From Metopolophium dirhodum (taxonomy: Eukaryota; Arthropoda; Insecta; Hemiptera; Aphididae): DNA of 64,000 nt. Positions 12,652 to 23,920 of the stretch are shown here, piece after piece (the stretch's first letter is position 1; every line of letters begins with the position of its first letter). Location of the stretch: the NCBI RefSeq assembly GCF_019925205.1, contig NC_083560.1, positions 67,407,266 to 67,471,265 on the forward strand, given 5' to 3'. Both the position numbers and the translations under genes were made by a program. The notes under the pieces are model-generated. The model worked only from the letters and a program-made list of their open reading frames with translations, had not been told where the DNA came from and did not search any database.

Positions 12652-12790
12652 AAGTGGGTAAGTGGATGTCGCTCTGCTGTACAGTAGGTTACAAGTGAGT
12701 CACTGTAATGGATGGTGTTAAATTTGAATTCAATGATAATTAATATAGTATCATTGTATAAGAAAAACGATTCTGAGCGAAAACGGTCAG
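12652..12790 (+). repeat. Dispersed repeat R, copy 1
   Basis: Contains TGGATGTCGCTCTGCTGTAC, TTCAATGATAATTAATAT and ACGATTCTGAGCG. Related copies are at 22311-22440 (inverted), 47961-48095 (inverted) and 34385-34460 (partial). No coding potential; it looks like one end of a larger aphid repeat. Confidence 0.7.
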
Positions 12791-13984
12791 TCAGCCTATG
12801 ATATTACTAAGTATATTTGATGATATTATACTGTGAATAAAGTAATTTATATATTTACCTATTTACGTGGAACCTTGTTTTAAATTTTCAATCTTTAGCT
12901 ATAAAAGTTGAATATTTTATAATATTTTAACTACAAAATAATTATTAAATTTTAAATATGATAAATTATGTCAAAATTCGAACTTCAAATGCTTATAAAA
13001 AAAAATTGTGCCTATGTATTTTTAATATTTTTCAACTACTATTGTAACAATATATCAGGAGCCTTGTAATAATTATTTGTACGCTTTTTTACCCAATAAA
13101 TAAACTTTTATTGATATTTATGGAGAAAAAAACTAAAAAAATTGAAAACTGACAATGTTACGGACGAGCAGCCCAAAAATAGTCAAAATATTTTCAAAAT
13201 TGTATGGTATATAGAAAATAAAAATATAAACATTCAGTAAAATTTTCATGTAGTTATCTACAGTTATTCGTTTTAGAATAACAATAAAATAACAAAACCA
13301 CTATACATATTATGAGAAATCAAGTGAATATCCTGCAATATTGTAAAAATATGAATTTCAAACGCTCATAAAAATTTAATTTGATTTACTTGTAGACATT
13401 TTTTTTTTTTGATAAAGGTAGACAAACTTATGTGGAATCTATAGTATTACATTTTCAAATCTTAGATTTAAAAAGAAAAATTTTTTTGAATTCTCAACTC
13501 AAAATAATTTCATAATTTTCATGATTTTTCCGTATTTTGTCAAGATTTGAACTTTAAATGCTTTTAAATTTTCTATAGAGAGCCATAGACAAACAGCTCA
13601 TATAACATCTAACCATAATTCGTTCATATTGTGGTAGGGCCGTATGTAAGTGAGGCAACGCCGCAACGGGGACATTTGCACCGGCAGCCAATTTTTGACT
13701 TATTTTGGGGGGCGGCCAGGCGACTGTGTAGGTATATTATATAAAAAACATTTTTTTTTTTGTAAGAATTTGTTTGAGTACCTATACTGAGACTTTTCGT
13801 ATTGCATGACTATGCTACGGGCATTTGGCGCCATTTACTCATTTTGTCATTCAATGATAACTATTAATTTTTGTAATTTTTTTTTATAGATTACGTCCCA
13901 CACAGCAAAATTATATTTTCAAAATATTGTGGAAATATTGTCGTTACAAATTAAAATATTTGATTTAAACTGTCAGAATATTTT

Positions 13985-14200
13985 AAAATATTGTCAAAAA
14001 ATTTTAGAAACATTTTTTGGCAGGAGATCAAACATTGTCACAATATTGTAGCTAGTTATTTTCATAATATTGTTGAGATATATTTTCACAAAATTGTAAC
14101 TATGTATTTTCACAATATTTTAGCCATATATTTTCACACTATTTTACCTATATATTTGTATAATATTGTAACTCAATATTTTTGCAATGTTTGATTTATG
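13985..14200. repeat. Left subterminal repeats of the CACTA-like element (about 27 bp)
   Basis: About seven degenerate units of TATTTTCACAATATTGTAACT spaced 25-28 bp. In CACTA elements such clustered subterminal repeats bind the transposase; that role here is inferred. The same AAATATTTTCAAAATA-type words occur in the right end. Confidence 0.65.
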
Positions 14201-14449
14201 CAATTTTAAAATATTTAGTATCAAATATATCTCAAGTTATTTAACTATGATAATATTAGGTTTATAACAGACAATTTATAGTACTACTAAATATATATTA
14301 ACCATTAATAAAATATTATAAACTGGTTGTGTAATAATGTAATATGTATTTTATTTGTTTTTAACATTATATTGTTTAATTTATGTTTTTGGTTTTAAAT
14401 TTTAAATTCACTATCCATTGGTATAATAATTATGAAAATTAAAAAAACA

Positions 14450-14868
14450 TACTTTGAGTGAATTTAAACAAAATCTTTAATATATTCTGATAAATATATA
14501 TTAATTTGAATATAAATAATGAAAATAAATTACCTCATATTATAATGAAATAATAAAATTATTGCAGTAAGTAATAATAATGTTTGAACAAAATCTTATA
14601 TGATAATAACAAATATGTGTTCAAGTAAATACATACTACAGTTTAAAATAAAAAAAAATGTCTCACATAATAATAATAAACAATAAACTATATACTGCAA
14701 GTGAATATATATGTTTAAACAAAACTTAAATATGGTCTAGTATTAATATACATAAATTTGAATAAAATAACATTTATATTATAATAAAATAATAAAATAA
14801 TAAAAACACTGCAGTAGGTAAAAATAATGTTTTAACAAAATCTTATATGCTAATATACAAATATATGT
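14450..14868. repeat. Degenerate 110-130 bp repeats 3' of the DUF4806 gene
   Basis: CTGCAGTAAGTAATAATAAT and GTTTGAACAAAATCTTATAT words recur at about 14455, 14565, 14695 and 14811. The units are strongly diverged and AT-rich. They lie within the CACTA-like element, directly after the stop codon of the DUF4806 gene. Confidence 0.5.
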
Positions 14869-17800
14869 TTAAATATTATTATCAATTGAATTATCAGGAT
14901 CGTGATTAATTTGCAGAGATTTTTCAGCCATTTTTTTCATTCTTGGTGTTGCTTGGGCCATCCAGTTCTTAATGGGTTTTTCAATATCAATGTTAGCTGT
15001 ATCTTTAAAATTCTTCATTTTACGAACAATATCTGTAAAGTAATTATATTATATTATATTAATATATAATGTATTTGAATACAACTACTGTTGAACTGTT
15101 ATAACCTAAATAATTTATAGTCAGTATAGTTATTAAATTAGTTTATAATAATATAATATAAAAATTTTGAAACACGGGATATTTGAAAACATGTTATTCA
15201 ATTTTATACCTGAACTTAAATGATTATAAAATATTATAATGTAGTATTATTTATATAAATAATACCTATATAATTATTGTTTGAAATATTCAAACCAAAT
15301 TTGGGTTCATAATACAAAAATAAAAATGTATTAATTATAGCTGTTATGATACATGATCTTTTATACATAAAAGGTTTTAAGACTAAAGGGAGTGAATAAT
15401 TAGTGTGCTTATATAGTAATTTCCGTATAGAATGGCAAAGAAAAAAATATATCACACCTCAAATTCAAACTGAATAGTTTTTATTTTTAAGGTACTTAAG
15501 TTTATATTATGTCACATTGCATAAAGCAATTACAACCATTAGCAATGACTATGATATACTGATGTGTAAGATCTAGTGCTAAATAATATATCTAGCTAAA
15601 ATACTATACATTTCTAAAATATCACATTTTGTATATTATAACGGTATATCAAATAATTGTTACCATATATGATGGAACAACACTGCAATGTTGAAAACTG
15701 ATGTTTGCCCTTAAATCCAACAAAAGAATATTTTGAAAGAAATTGGTCAGTGAACAGACGCTGCATTATTTTTCGTATTGTTTCTGACAATGTATTTCCC
15801 ACAAAACGAGATAGTAATATAATCTGAAAAGTAATAATTTTATCACCCAAGTTATAAATTAAGAAGTATATACATTAATATAATAAGTGTAATAGTACCG
15901 TACATTCTTTCAGCAGCCCCCCCCCCCCCTCAGACAACATTAAAAATGACCTTTATATATGATGCATTTACTCGAGTAATAATTAATATAATATAATAAA
16001 AGTGATTTACACTATATTTACTTTCTGCGGAAAATAAGTTGTGAAGCATAATAAAAATTATGTTATAAATCATTAATGAATTATATATATAGGCCAATAT
16101 ATAGTGTTGAATTGTTAACATATTCATTAAAAAAAAGTATGTAGTATAAAAAAGGTGGTTGCTCGAAAGCCTGGAACATACCTACCTACATAAATATTTT
16201 TTAGCTATAATAATTATATATAGAGCAAATTATAAACTATATGCACCACTAACAATAATGGCAATAACTAATAATATATTATACTAATAAACATTCATAC
16301 CACTGCATTTCTGTATGGTTTATCATTAATCAGCTTTTCTTCCATATTGTTTAGATCTTCATCGTTGTCAATAACTTCTAAATCCACATCATTATAATCA
16401 TTATAGACCATAGCTGACCCTTTTGATTCTTGAGAATCTAACTTGGCTAATATTTTTTCCAACAATGATTCTTGGGCATCAAATCGTTTGTGAAAATGTT
16501 CTGAATCATATTTTAGGTTGGCCAAAGACCGCCTAACACATTTTCTGAATGCTGAGAAACAATTAATATAAACAATTTTTTAAACCTGAAATGTTTAGGT
16601 AGCTATATATAATAAAAATACCTTGATCACTTTCATCTGTAGATTTATTAGCACTTGACGGTGAAATTATTGGTTGGACTGAGTAATCAATGTTTTTATT
16701 TAACTGATCAGAACTAGAAGTGGGATGTGTTTTTTTTTTCTTACTTCCTGAACCATAAGAGACGGCAGTTTGCGATGTTGATGGTTCTTGATGGTCAATG
16801 TTATACCGCCCATTTTCTGGAGACATGTCATAATAACTATTATCCTTAAATAATTGACTGAAAGGAACAGTACTTTCTTTAGTTTTTTTCTTGTATAATT
16901 TCTCCACATCAGAATCATAATCAGTTGATCCTAGAGTTATTTATAAAAACATAATAAATGTAAGGTATAATTTTGTATAATTAATGCAAAAATGATGAGT
17001 AGGTGCCACCTTAAAAATATTTGTTTGTGAATAATAATGAGCCTGATTATTTTCTTTTACATAAAGATAAATATATAGTCATACTAGAATATAAAAGGCA
17101 TCATTTTATTATCTCTTGTTAGAAAAGTGATTCCACCAAAGGCAACAAAAAATAAAATATATTTTTTTTTCAATTTAGAAATAATATGTAGAATAAATAA
17201 GGTCAACAATTAATATAAAAAGTGTAAGTTGAAGACTATGAAACATTTAATTCAGTTACCTACTTGATAAAGTTGATTTTTTCTACTAAATTGTTTACTT
17301 AATTTACTAAAATGCATACAAACTTATTTATTTACATCAGTTTGACATTTTTATACTAACCATTTGTAACAAAATCCATATTTTGACACTATTTAAAGAA
17401 TTTTGATGCAAGTACATCTCAAAGTTTATAAGGATAGTAAAAAATGCACAAAATCAGATTATCTAAGGGTATAACTTATATCATTTAATTTTGAGATAGG
17501 TACGTAATTAAAAATACTTACCATCATTATCATCAGTTGTCATCAGTTGTTCATCAAAAACAGGAATTTTTGGTAAATGAGATTTATCTTTAAACTTTTT
17601 TGTGATTGGTGGAGACATTTGTTTTATTTTTCTGAGTTTTCTAGTGTTTTTATCATCATCATTTGAAGACAGTTCGGAGGTTTCTTGTGCTTTAATAGCT
17701 TTAGCTTCCGCTTCAACGTAACTATCTTCAAAATTAAAACAAATTTATGATTTCAATTATGTATATCAATGTAGCAATTTTAATTATGCTGATAAACGAA

Positions 17801-18021
17801 AGCTTATAGTCTCGCTTATAGTACTTACTAATATTTTCTAGCAATGGACGTGCTTTATAACTGCTAAAAGTAACTTCATCAGGCTTTGAACGACGTTTTA
17901 TCATATTTTTTGTATCTGTTCTAAGATTTCTCTTAGGCCATTGGCATATACCATTTGAATACCAAAAGTTAGGCACAACATTAACTGTGTTGTCAGTTTC
18001 AAACAGCACAACCGTCCACAT
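14869..18021 (-). CDS. DUF4806-domain protein of the CACTA-like transposon (6 exons, 426 aa)
   Basis: Exons in gene order: 18021-17829, 17725-17522, 16930-16622, 16551-16301, 15823-15664, 15032-14869. All junctions are GT-AG and the phases join, giving 427 codons with the stop. The N-terminus MWTVVLFETDNTVNVVPNFW resembles an aphid transposon module that begins with a conserved Trp and ends in a WP motif. The middle is low-complexity, Ser/Asp/Lys-rich and probably nuclear. A helical segment (HFHKRFDAQESLLEKILAKL) precedes the C-terminal DUF4806 block: FVGNTLSETIRKIMQRLFT, then KYSFVGFKGKHQFSTLQC and EKPIKNWMAQATPRMKK. DUF4806 has no established function. Its position beside a transposase suggests an accessory transposition protein. 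The DUF assignment is from memory. Confidence 0.75.
15914..15930. repeat. Poly(C) run in an intron of the DUF4806 gene
   Basis: About fourteen consecutive C on the plus strand (G on the coding strand), conspicuous in AT-rich DNA. It lies in the intron between 16301 and 15823. Confidence 0.9.
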
Positions 18022-18610
18022 ATTGCAACATTAACTTCTGTACACAAAAAGTTAGGATAAGAAAACATTACCTATAAATAAGTATTAATTTTAAATAATT
18101 TATTTGTAACATTATGAAATAACAACTATAATATACCCTGAACATATTTGAATAGTTATAATTTGTAAAATGGATTTTTAGAAAAGTCGGTAAAATTAAT
18201 AAACAAATATTATAGGTACCTATACACTATATAACCAACATTATATAAGTATTTTTTTAACCAACATATAATAAAATACTTACTCTAAATTAATAACGAT
18301 TGCTTTATCTTCTTTGATATGCAATTATAGCCTATAGGTAACCAGTTATTTTAAATTTATAGTTGCTTTTTTTTATTGATTACAAAATAATAATACCTAT
18401 AGTTTAATTAATCAGCTAATACAAAATTTACAAAGTAAATGTAAGTATGTATATATTATTATCTGTATGTAAATTTAAATTAACTACCTAACCGTTAAAA
18501 ATAAGTAATTTATGAAAAAAAAAAAGCAGTAACTTAAATTAAAGTAGTAATGTCTATTATTCTTTCATCTAACTACCTTATTAACATATTGTACATTATA
18601 TTATAATAAA

Positions 18611-20578
18611 TTAATTGTGGTGGAGAATAGGTACCACTATTTGTTTATTTTCAAAATCAAAAATTAATAATTTTTGTTTTATATCTGTTATATTAAATTG
18701 AACTAAATCATTAGAAAGATTTTTAACAATGTAAATGTCAAGTTTTGATGATTTTATAGGGATATCATATAAGTCTTCTTTTACATTAAATTTGTGTCCA
18801 ATGATACTAGAGTTTAACATTTCAACAATTCTAACTATCTCTCCGCGATGAGTTATAACATAACAATTTGGCTTATTAGAATTAAAATTAATTTTTTGTT
18901 CATTTTTATATTTCCAATTTCCAATTTCACATTGCTCTTCATACCGTTTGATGACCTGTTGTAATGGTTTTTCATGTTTGCGAAGCATAGATTTTAAACT
19001 TTTCATATAATTTTCAAATGGAAAAGCACTACAACCGTCTAAAGGTCCATTTTGAATATAATCATCTGTCAAGTGTAGCAAGCCATGTATGTTATGTGAT
19101 ACAAATTGTTTACCATATAGCACTTGAAATGTTTTTACAAAGTATTCTAATAATTGTTTGGCAAAGTTTAGATATTGAGAAAGATCGGAGCCCAATAGAA
19201 TTCTCATTGCTATGTTTAGCGCTAAAAAATGTTGATAACATTCCTTGGTAAGCACATTTTTTAGAACAACAATACCTGTATACAAAAGAAACTGCCTCAG
19301 TTCTGTAGCTTTCCATCTGTTAATTTCATCTAATGATCTTGGTTTTCTAGAGAAATCACTGGTGATATTTACCTTTAAGCTACAAAGTGATGTGCTAATT
19401 AGTTTTATTTTCCAACTAGGTAATCGAATATTAAGAGGTCCCTTGATCCAAAGATTAATTAATTTTCTCATTGTACCCAAACATACTAAATGCATGTAAT
19501 CCATAGAAAACAATGAAATAATATCAATGTCTGGGATAAGTGATATACATGATATAGTAGTTGAAATGTGATGTTCTTCATCTTTCATACACACATAATC
19601 ATCATGAGTTCTACTTGCACTACCATTATCAATGTAAGGAAAACAAACACGGTTGTTACAATATTCTCCTTCATGTACACAGCGGGTGCAAGAAGAGAAG
19701 CCAGAATGGCCCTTTATTCTCATAATAAAGGATTTGGCAGGTGCATCACAACATATTACTTGAATTTTAATTTTAATTTTTAAATTAGCAATAGTAATAC
19801 CATTTTCAGTTAACTCTACAATTTCTGAAATCAAATCTTGTAAGAATTCATTGCTGTCTTTTGGTTTTTCATACCCATGGTATACTCCTACTGGAAACAC
19901 ATATTTATGATGAGGTTGTATGTAAGCCAATATTGGCCAAAATTGACTGGAGCTACATTTTGATAAAGGCAGTCCATCGATACCAATTGCGATTTTAACT
20001 TCGTCATCTAAAGAAAAAATTGATGCATATCTTTTAATACCATTAACCAATCCAAAATGATAATATTCAGCAGTGGCGCTCATAGTTCTCAAATTTAAAA
20101 TTTTGGTTGATTTATTGTGTAGTAATGTCCTACAATCTTTAGGCAAAAAGTCAAGGCCGGCTTTATTTTTTAGTACGTCTAAAAGCGCATTTACAGCATT
20201 TTGAGGAACATTAAAATCTACTGCCCATTTCCCAATAGCTTGTTTAACGTTTTTTTTATGGTTAAAATGTACATCATCTTCATGAATTTCATTTAATCCA
20301 CTTATTGGTGCTCCCTCGTTATTAGTTATGACATGCTGAATGTGGTCCAAGTTATCAAATCCAACAGATAAATTTTCAATTGATACATTCTTGGAATTAT
20401 TTTCTACCATACAAGAACAATCATGTCGATTTTGATCATTTGTTATACTGTTATAATTCAAAACCAAATCGTCATCATCAACATTATTATCATCATCATC
20501 GGAACAAGATGATTCTAAAGCTAGCAGTTCATTTTGAATTCTTCTACGTTTGGTTCTATATGATCGCGAATTATACAT
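18611..20578 (-). CDS. Tnp2/DUF4218-like CACTA transposase, 655 aa, single exon
   Basis: The single-exon frame starts at ATG 20578 and stops at 18611. Residues 1-60 are basic then Asp-rich (RTKRRRI.., SDDDDNNVDDDD), as in a nuclear DNA-binding tail. The core has IGIDGLPLSKCSSSQFWPIL (D201), VICCDAPAK (D278), a Cys-rich insert (C297-x2-C300, C307) and FSMDYMHLVCLGTMRKL (D360). The C-terminus carries HGLLHLTDDYIQNGPLDG and FPFENYMKSLKSMLRK (E522), the DUF4218-like block of plant and animal CACTA transposases. It should catalyse cut-and-paste transposition by an RNase-H-like fold. Which acidic residue closes the triad (E522 likely) is inferred. No frameshift or internal stop, so it may be active. 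The DUF4806 gene lies 590 bp downstream on the same strand. Confidence 0.85.
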   Translation of the reverse strand: MYNSRSYRTKRRRIQNELLALESSCSDDDDNNVDDDDLVLNYNSITNDQNRHDCSCMVENNSKNVSIENLSVGFDNLDHIQHVITNNEGAPISGLNEIHEDDVHFNHKKNVKQAIGKWAVDFNVPQNAVNALLDVLKNKAGLDFLPKDCRTLLHNKSTKILNLRTMSATAEYYHFGLVNGIKRYASIFSLDDEVKIAIGIDGLPLSKCSSSQFWPILAYIQPHHKYVFPVGVYHGYEKPKDSNEFLQDLISEIVELTENGITIANLKIKIKIQVICCDAPAKSFIMRIKGHSGFSSCTRCVHEGEYCNNRVCFPYIDNGSASRTHDDYVCMKDEEHHISTTISCISLIPDIDIISLFSMDYMHLVCLGTMRKLINLWIKGPLNIRLPSWKIKLISTSLCSLKVNITSDFSRKPRSLDEINRWKATELRQFLLYTGIVVLKNVLTKECYQHFLALNIAMRILLGSDLSQYLNFAKQLLEYFVKTFQVLYGKQFVSHNIHGLLHLTDDYIQNGPLDGCSAFPFENYMKSLKSMLRKHEKPLQQVIKRYEEQCEIGNWKYKNEQKINFNSNKPNCYVITHRGEIVRIVEMLNSSIIGHKFNVKEDLYDIPIKSSKLDIYIVKNLSNDLVQFNITDIKQKLLIFDFENKQIVVPILHHN

Positions 20579-22300
20579 TATTTATTATAGTTATGTACCT
20601 ATATATATGCGCGAGTACGATAGTATTTTTAATTAATAATAAATCTATGTTATTTGACGGGGATATATACTCGGATAACTGTATAAAAAATTACTTTATT
20701 ATATATAGGCGTATATATAATAAATGTAAAATTTAATATAATATGATTTTATACGCACTGTGCGTAGTGTGTATAGGTAAATGGTAATGTGTAATGGATA
20801 ATGAAATATACCTATACGGTATAGTAACATATAATATTATATATATAATAGAAATATACCTATATAATATTGATGATGATGTAGTTATAATATATAATAT
20901 AAGATATTATTATAATTATATTATAAATCATTGAAGTAACATAATATTAATATTAATTAGAATAAACCGACCTGAAACCAAATGTGTGGTGGTGCCTTGA
21001 TTCCTTTTTCCACAGCAGGTTCACTTGACTCTAGACGAATTACGGCGTATCAACTATATTATTAAACGAACTGTGCGCGTACGATGGACGCAAAATGAAC
21101 TCACTCGTAAGTAAAAACGGAATATATTTCAAGTTTAGACCAAAATGAGACGACTGCAGTAATATAAGTAACAAGTAACAACTAACAGAAAACAATATTT
21201 GTTGTAGGCAAAAAAAAGATTGACGTGCACACGTGTAAACGAATGTGTTATTAATATGTGCGACAGCGTCTAATTCTGACGTTTCTGCATTTTCGGATTG
21301 GCGGTTATTGATATTTTGATGAAGCTATAGGGATTTTCCACTGTATTAAATAACAACAATCTGTTAACAGATATTATTAGTTATTACTAAAATAATTATA
21401 TAAGTAATATTACAGCCGATGCCGTGACCGTTATTATTATTATTCAACGAAGCGGTAGATTTACTAGCGCCTCCGGCGGCATTTTATGCATGCTCTCTTT
21501 ACACTATATATTACGGGCTACGTTTGTGTGCGTATGTGTGCGTATGCGTGTGTGTGCAATGGCCATGGACGGCGGCTCAAACTCGCTTGCGCTGTATCTG
21601 CTGTGGGCTGTGGCGGCGTCGGACGTAGTATTAATAAACGATAACGGCTATCGCTGATTCGCCAATGAAACTATTATAGTTAGATTAGGTATCTACTATA
21701 TTTACTAGGCATCTACTATTATATTTACTTAGGTAACTACCATACTCGCGTTTCGTGGAAGTTCTGTACAAGAACTTTTCAAAATTTTAGTATTTTTAAA
21801 ATAACGAATCGTCTCAACCGAAATTGAGCAAATTCTACTCAGGCTGCGTAAACGTGTTTTGTCTATGTCGTACGTGTGTTGTACGGAGACAATAAATATT
21901 ATGCGGGTGCACCATCGCCTTAAAACATCGTCTATAACACCACGTTTTTTTGTATTCTTCAAAATACATTTAGTATTTAGTTTAGATTAGAGTTTCTATT
22001 TATACGGCGGTTGTAATTCGTCGCGTTTTTAAACGCTACCCAAAAATGCGGTTGTCAAAACGCCGGAGCTTTATTATTATTAATACGCAAATCGTAATTT
22101 TTCCATTTTTTTTTTTTAATACCTATAACAAACAACGAAAACGCGACGGAACACGCCGCGTGCGTATAGACAAGCCCTTTAATAGATGGGTTATACGCTC
22201 AGTTAAACTGCGCTAACAAACTGGCAACTGCACAGTGTTAACTACACAGTTAAATTTGCTCAAACTGTACGCGTATGTAAATGAAAACCGTAAACTGCGC
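20579..22300. other. 5' flank of the transposase gene inside the CACTA-like element
   Basis: AT-rich to about 20980, then CpG-richer (about 20990-21660), with a GTGTGCGTATGTGTGCGTAT stretch near 21525-21560. Probably UTR and promoter of the transposase, but no core promoter motif is certain. A TTAA-family MITE end occurs at about 21873-21925 (inverted: GGTGCACCCGCATAATATTT, then TGTCTCCGTACAAC). Confidence 0.4.
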
Positions 22301-22310
22301 ACAGTTCAAC

Positions 22311-22440
22311 GGTTTCCACTCAGAATCGTTTTTCTTATACGATGATATAATATCATTGAATTCAAATTTAACACCATGCATTACAGTGACCCACTTGTAA
22401 CCTACTGTACAGCAGAGCGACATCCACTTACCCACCTTTT
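22311..22440 (-). repeat. Dispersed repeat R, copy 2 (inverted)
   Basis: Contains CTCAGAATCGTTTTTCTTAT, ATCATTGAATTCAAATTTAA and TGTACAGCAGAGCGACATCC, the reverse complement of 12652-12790. It lies inside the CACTA-like element, so it either inserted there or was carried along. Confidence 0.75.
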
Positions 22441-22804
22441 TAATTATTTAACTACAAAATTATAGTTATCACTATTAATTTTATATTTTGGTATTATATT
22501 TGTCGTAACAATTTATAAAGTTTCCTTATATCATATTATAGATTAATATAATAACAATAGGTACTACGCGCTATTATAATATAATATAGTATAATATATA
22601 GTATATATATACTTCATTTGATACAATACAATTTAAGTAAAAAAAATTCAAATAAATGTTGAGACGTTTAGTATAGGTACTTTATTTATACTATTATATA
22701 GTTATAATTTATAACTATACATATATATAGCTAATTATATAACTTATAATAGTTAACTTAATTATAATGCGATAACGATAAAAAATAGTATAAATATAAT
22801 ATTT

Positions 22805-23120
22805 TAATATTTTCAAAACATTGGTGAAAATTGATGTATAATATTTAATATGTAAGAGTTTGAAAATGTTGTGACTATATTAGGGTTTAAATATTTGGAG
22901 ATAAAATATTTTCAAAATATAAGATGGAAAATTGATACACAATATTTGATATGTAATTGTTTGAAAATGTTGTGACTATATTTGGGATTAAATATTTGGA
23001 GATAAAATATTTTCAAAATATAAGATGGAAAATTGATACACAATATTTGATATGTAATTGTTTGAAAATGTTGTGACCATATTTGGGTTTAAATATTTGG
23101 AGAACAAATATTTTCAAAAT
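22805..23120. repeat. 101-bp tandem repeats, right subterminal region of the CACTA-like element
   Basis: Three units marked by AAGATGGAAAATTGATACAC at 22921 and 23022 and by a diverged first copy from about 22820. Each ends with ATATTTGGAGATAAAATATT. Units two and three are nearly identical. They share TTTTCAAAATAT words with the left end, as expected for transposase-binding subterminal repeats. Confidence 0.8.
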
Positions 23121-23397
23121 AACTGTATAATATTCTTAAATAAATATTTCAGGTACAACCTAATTCAAATATTGTGAAAATATTAATGTTTTCAAATTGC
23201 TGTGTGGGGTACAATTGTATGTTGTTATACATTTTGACAATCATTAAAATAATGTATCATCGTATCTGTTTTTAACAAAATGTTCATAAATAAAGAACTA
23301 CAACTAAACAATTTAAAAACGGATCAATTTTTTTTTTTTGGTGGGGTTGCGTACAAAAATTGTTTGCCCATGGTGCAAAAGTGTAAATACGGCCCTG

Positions 23398-23867
23398 TAT
23401 CGTGACGGGTCACATCACCACATAATTTTTCCCGGATTCGGTAAGAATTGTAAGGACATTGTTGGTGACACTGTTTTGGCGATGCCGGCTGTGGGCCGGG
23501 CCTTTGCGGCGTCGCGGCGATCGCATAACGACCGACTGGCGCCAATTCTCGCCCTTTCGTCCCGCGTCTCGATCACAGGCAGCAGATTTCTAACTTCTGC
23601 ATTTAAATCTCTGTACAACCGTTTGCCGTCTATTACCTCACTCATAGAAAAGAGATTGAATATTATACCTCACTTGCGAATCATCGTTTTCCGGAGCTGT
23701 TCTATAACCCACACGATACCTCTCGATTTGTTGGCGTGGATTTTTCAAATCGCTGCTACTCGTTTCGCCGTTTACATAACGCGTAAACCTCATGTACAAT
23801 CGTCTGCCGTCTACTACATCACTTGCGAATCGTCGTCTTCCGCGGGCGACACCATCTTTGTTTACAG
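23398..23867 (+). other. GC-rich candidate 5' exon of the zinc-finger gene
   Basis: This 470-bp stretch is markedly CpG-rich next to its flanks and ends in a good donor, TTTACAG|GTAAGA at 23867/23868. The plus-strand frame open from 23338 ends here in phase 2 and would continue in frame into the exon at 24780, so it could encode an N-terminal extension. A noncoding first exon is equally possible. A 76-codon minus-strand frame (23645-23415) also exists. It contains two diverged copies of GTACAATCGTCTGCCGTCTA about 180 bp apart. Confidence 0.4.
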
Positions 23868-23920
23868 GTAAGAGCGAATATTATAATTAATTGAGCAATA
23901 GTACACCATCGGTTAATTCC

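Larger units (their letters stand above)
10930..13634. repeat. AT-rich dispersed repeat block with reiterated 0.55-1.3 kb units
   Basis: The words GGAGCCTTGTATTAAATTTT (about 11763, 12319, 13058), TTATTCGTTTTTGAATTACA-like (about 11200, 11960, 13265) and GATGAAGGTAGA-like (about 12105, 13411) recur in the same order, so the block contains two to three degenerate copies of one unit. A TTAA-family MITE fragment (about 11374-11710) and a 139-bp dispersed repeat (12652-12790) are embedded. No protein is encoded. Confidence 0.6.
13897..23208. mobile_element. CACTA-like DNA transposon, 9.3 kb, two genes
   Basis: Ends are CCCACACAGCAA (13897) and its inverse TTGCTGTGTGGG (to 23208), with GT on both sides as a possible 2-bp duplication. 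The subterminal left region has about 27-bp reiterations of TATTTTCACAATATTGT; the right has three 101-bp tandem units. Inside are a 655-aa Tnp2/DUF4218-like transposase (18611-20578) and a six-exon DUF4806 gene (14869-18021), both on the minus strand. Short CACAC ends, subterminal repeats and a two-protein content fit CACTA/EnSpm. Both genes read intact. Confidence 0.75.
13635..23397. mobile_element. Old hAT-like element interrupted by the CACTA-like transposon
   Basis: The left end TAGGGCCGTATGTA.. (13635) and right end ..TACGGCCCTG (23397) are inverted. The arms also share TTTGCACC and AATTTTTG words further in, with an extra 24 bp in the left arm. Flanking octamers TATTGTGG (13627-13634) and TATCGTGA (23398-23405) agree at 6 of 8 positions, as in an aged hAT duplication. 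Apart from the nested element only about 450 bp remain, so this was non-autonomous. Confidence 0.55.

Noticed and set aside
14870..18040. Treating the DUF4806 exons as 5' or 3' exons of the transposase
   Set aside because: The DUF4806 exons form a complete frame with their own start (18021) and stop (14869), and the transposase frame has its own stop at 18611.
19018..20736. Plus-strand frames of 68-118 codons
   Set aside because: Antisense shadows of the Tnp2-like transposase or AT-rich chance frames.
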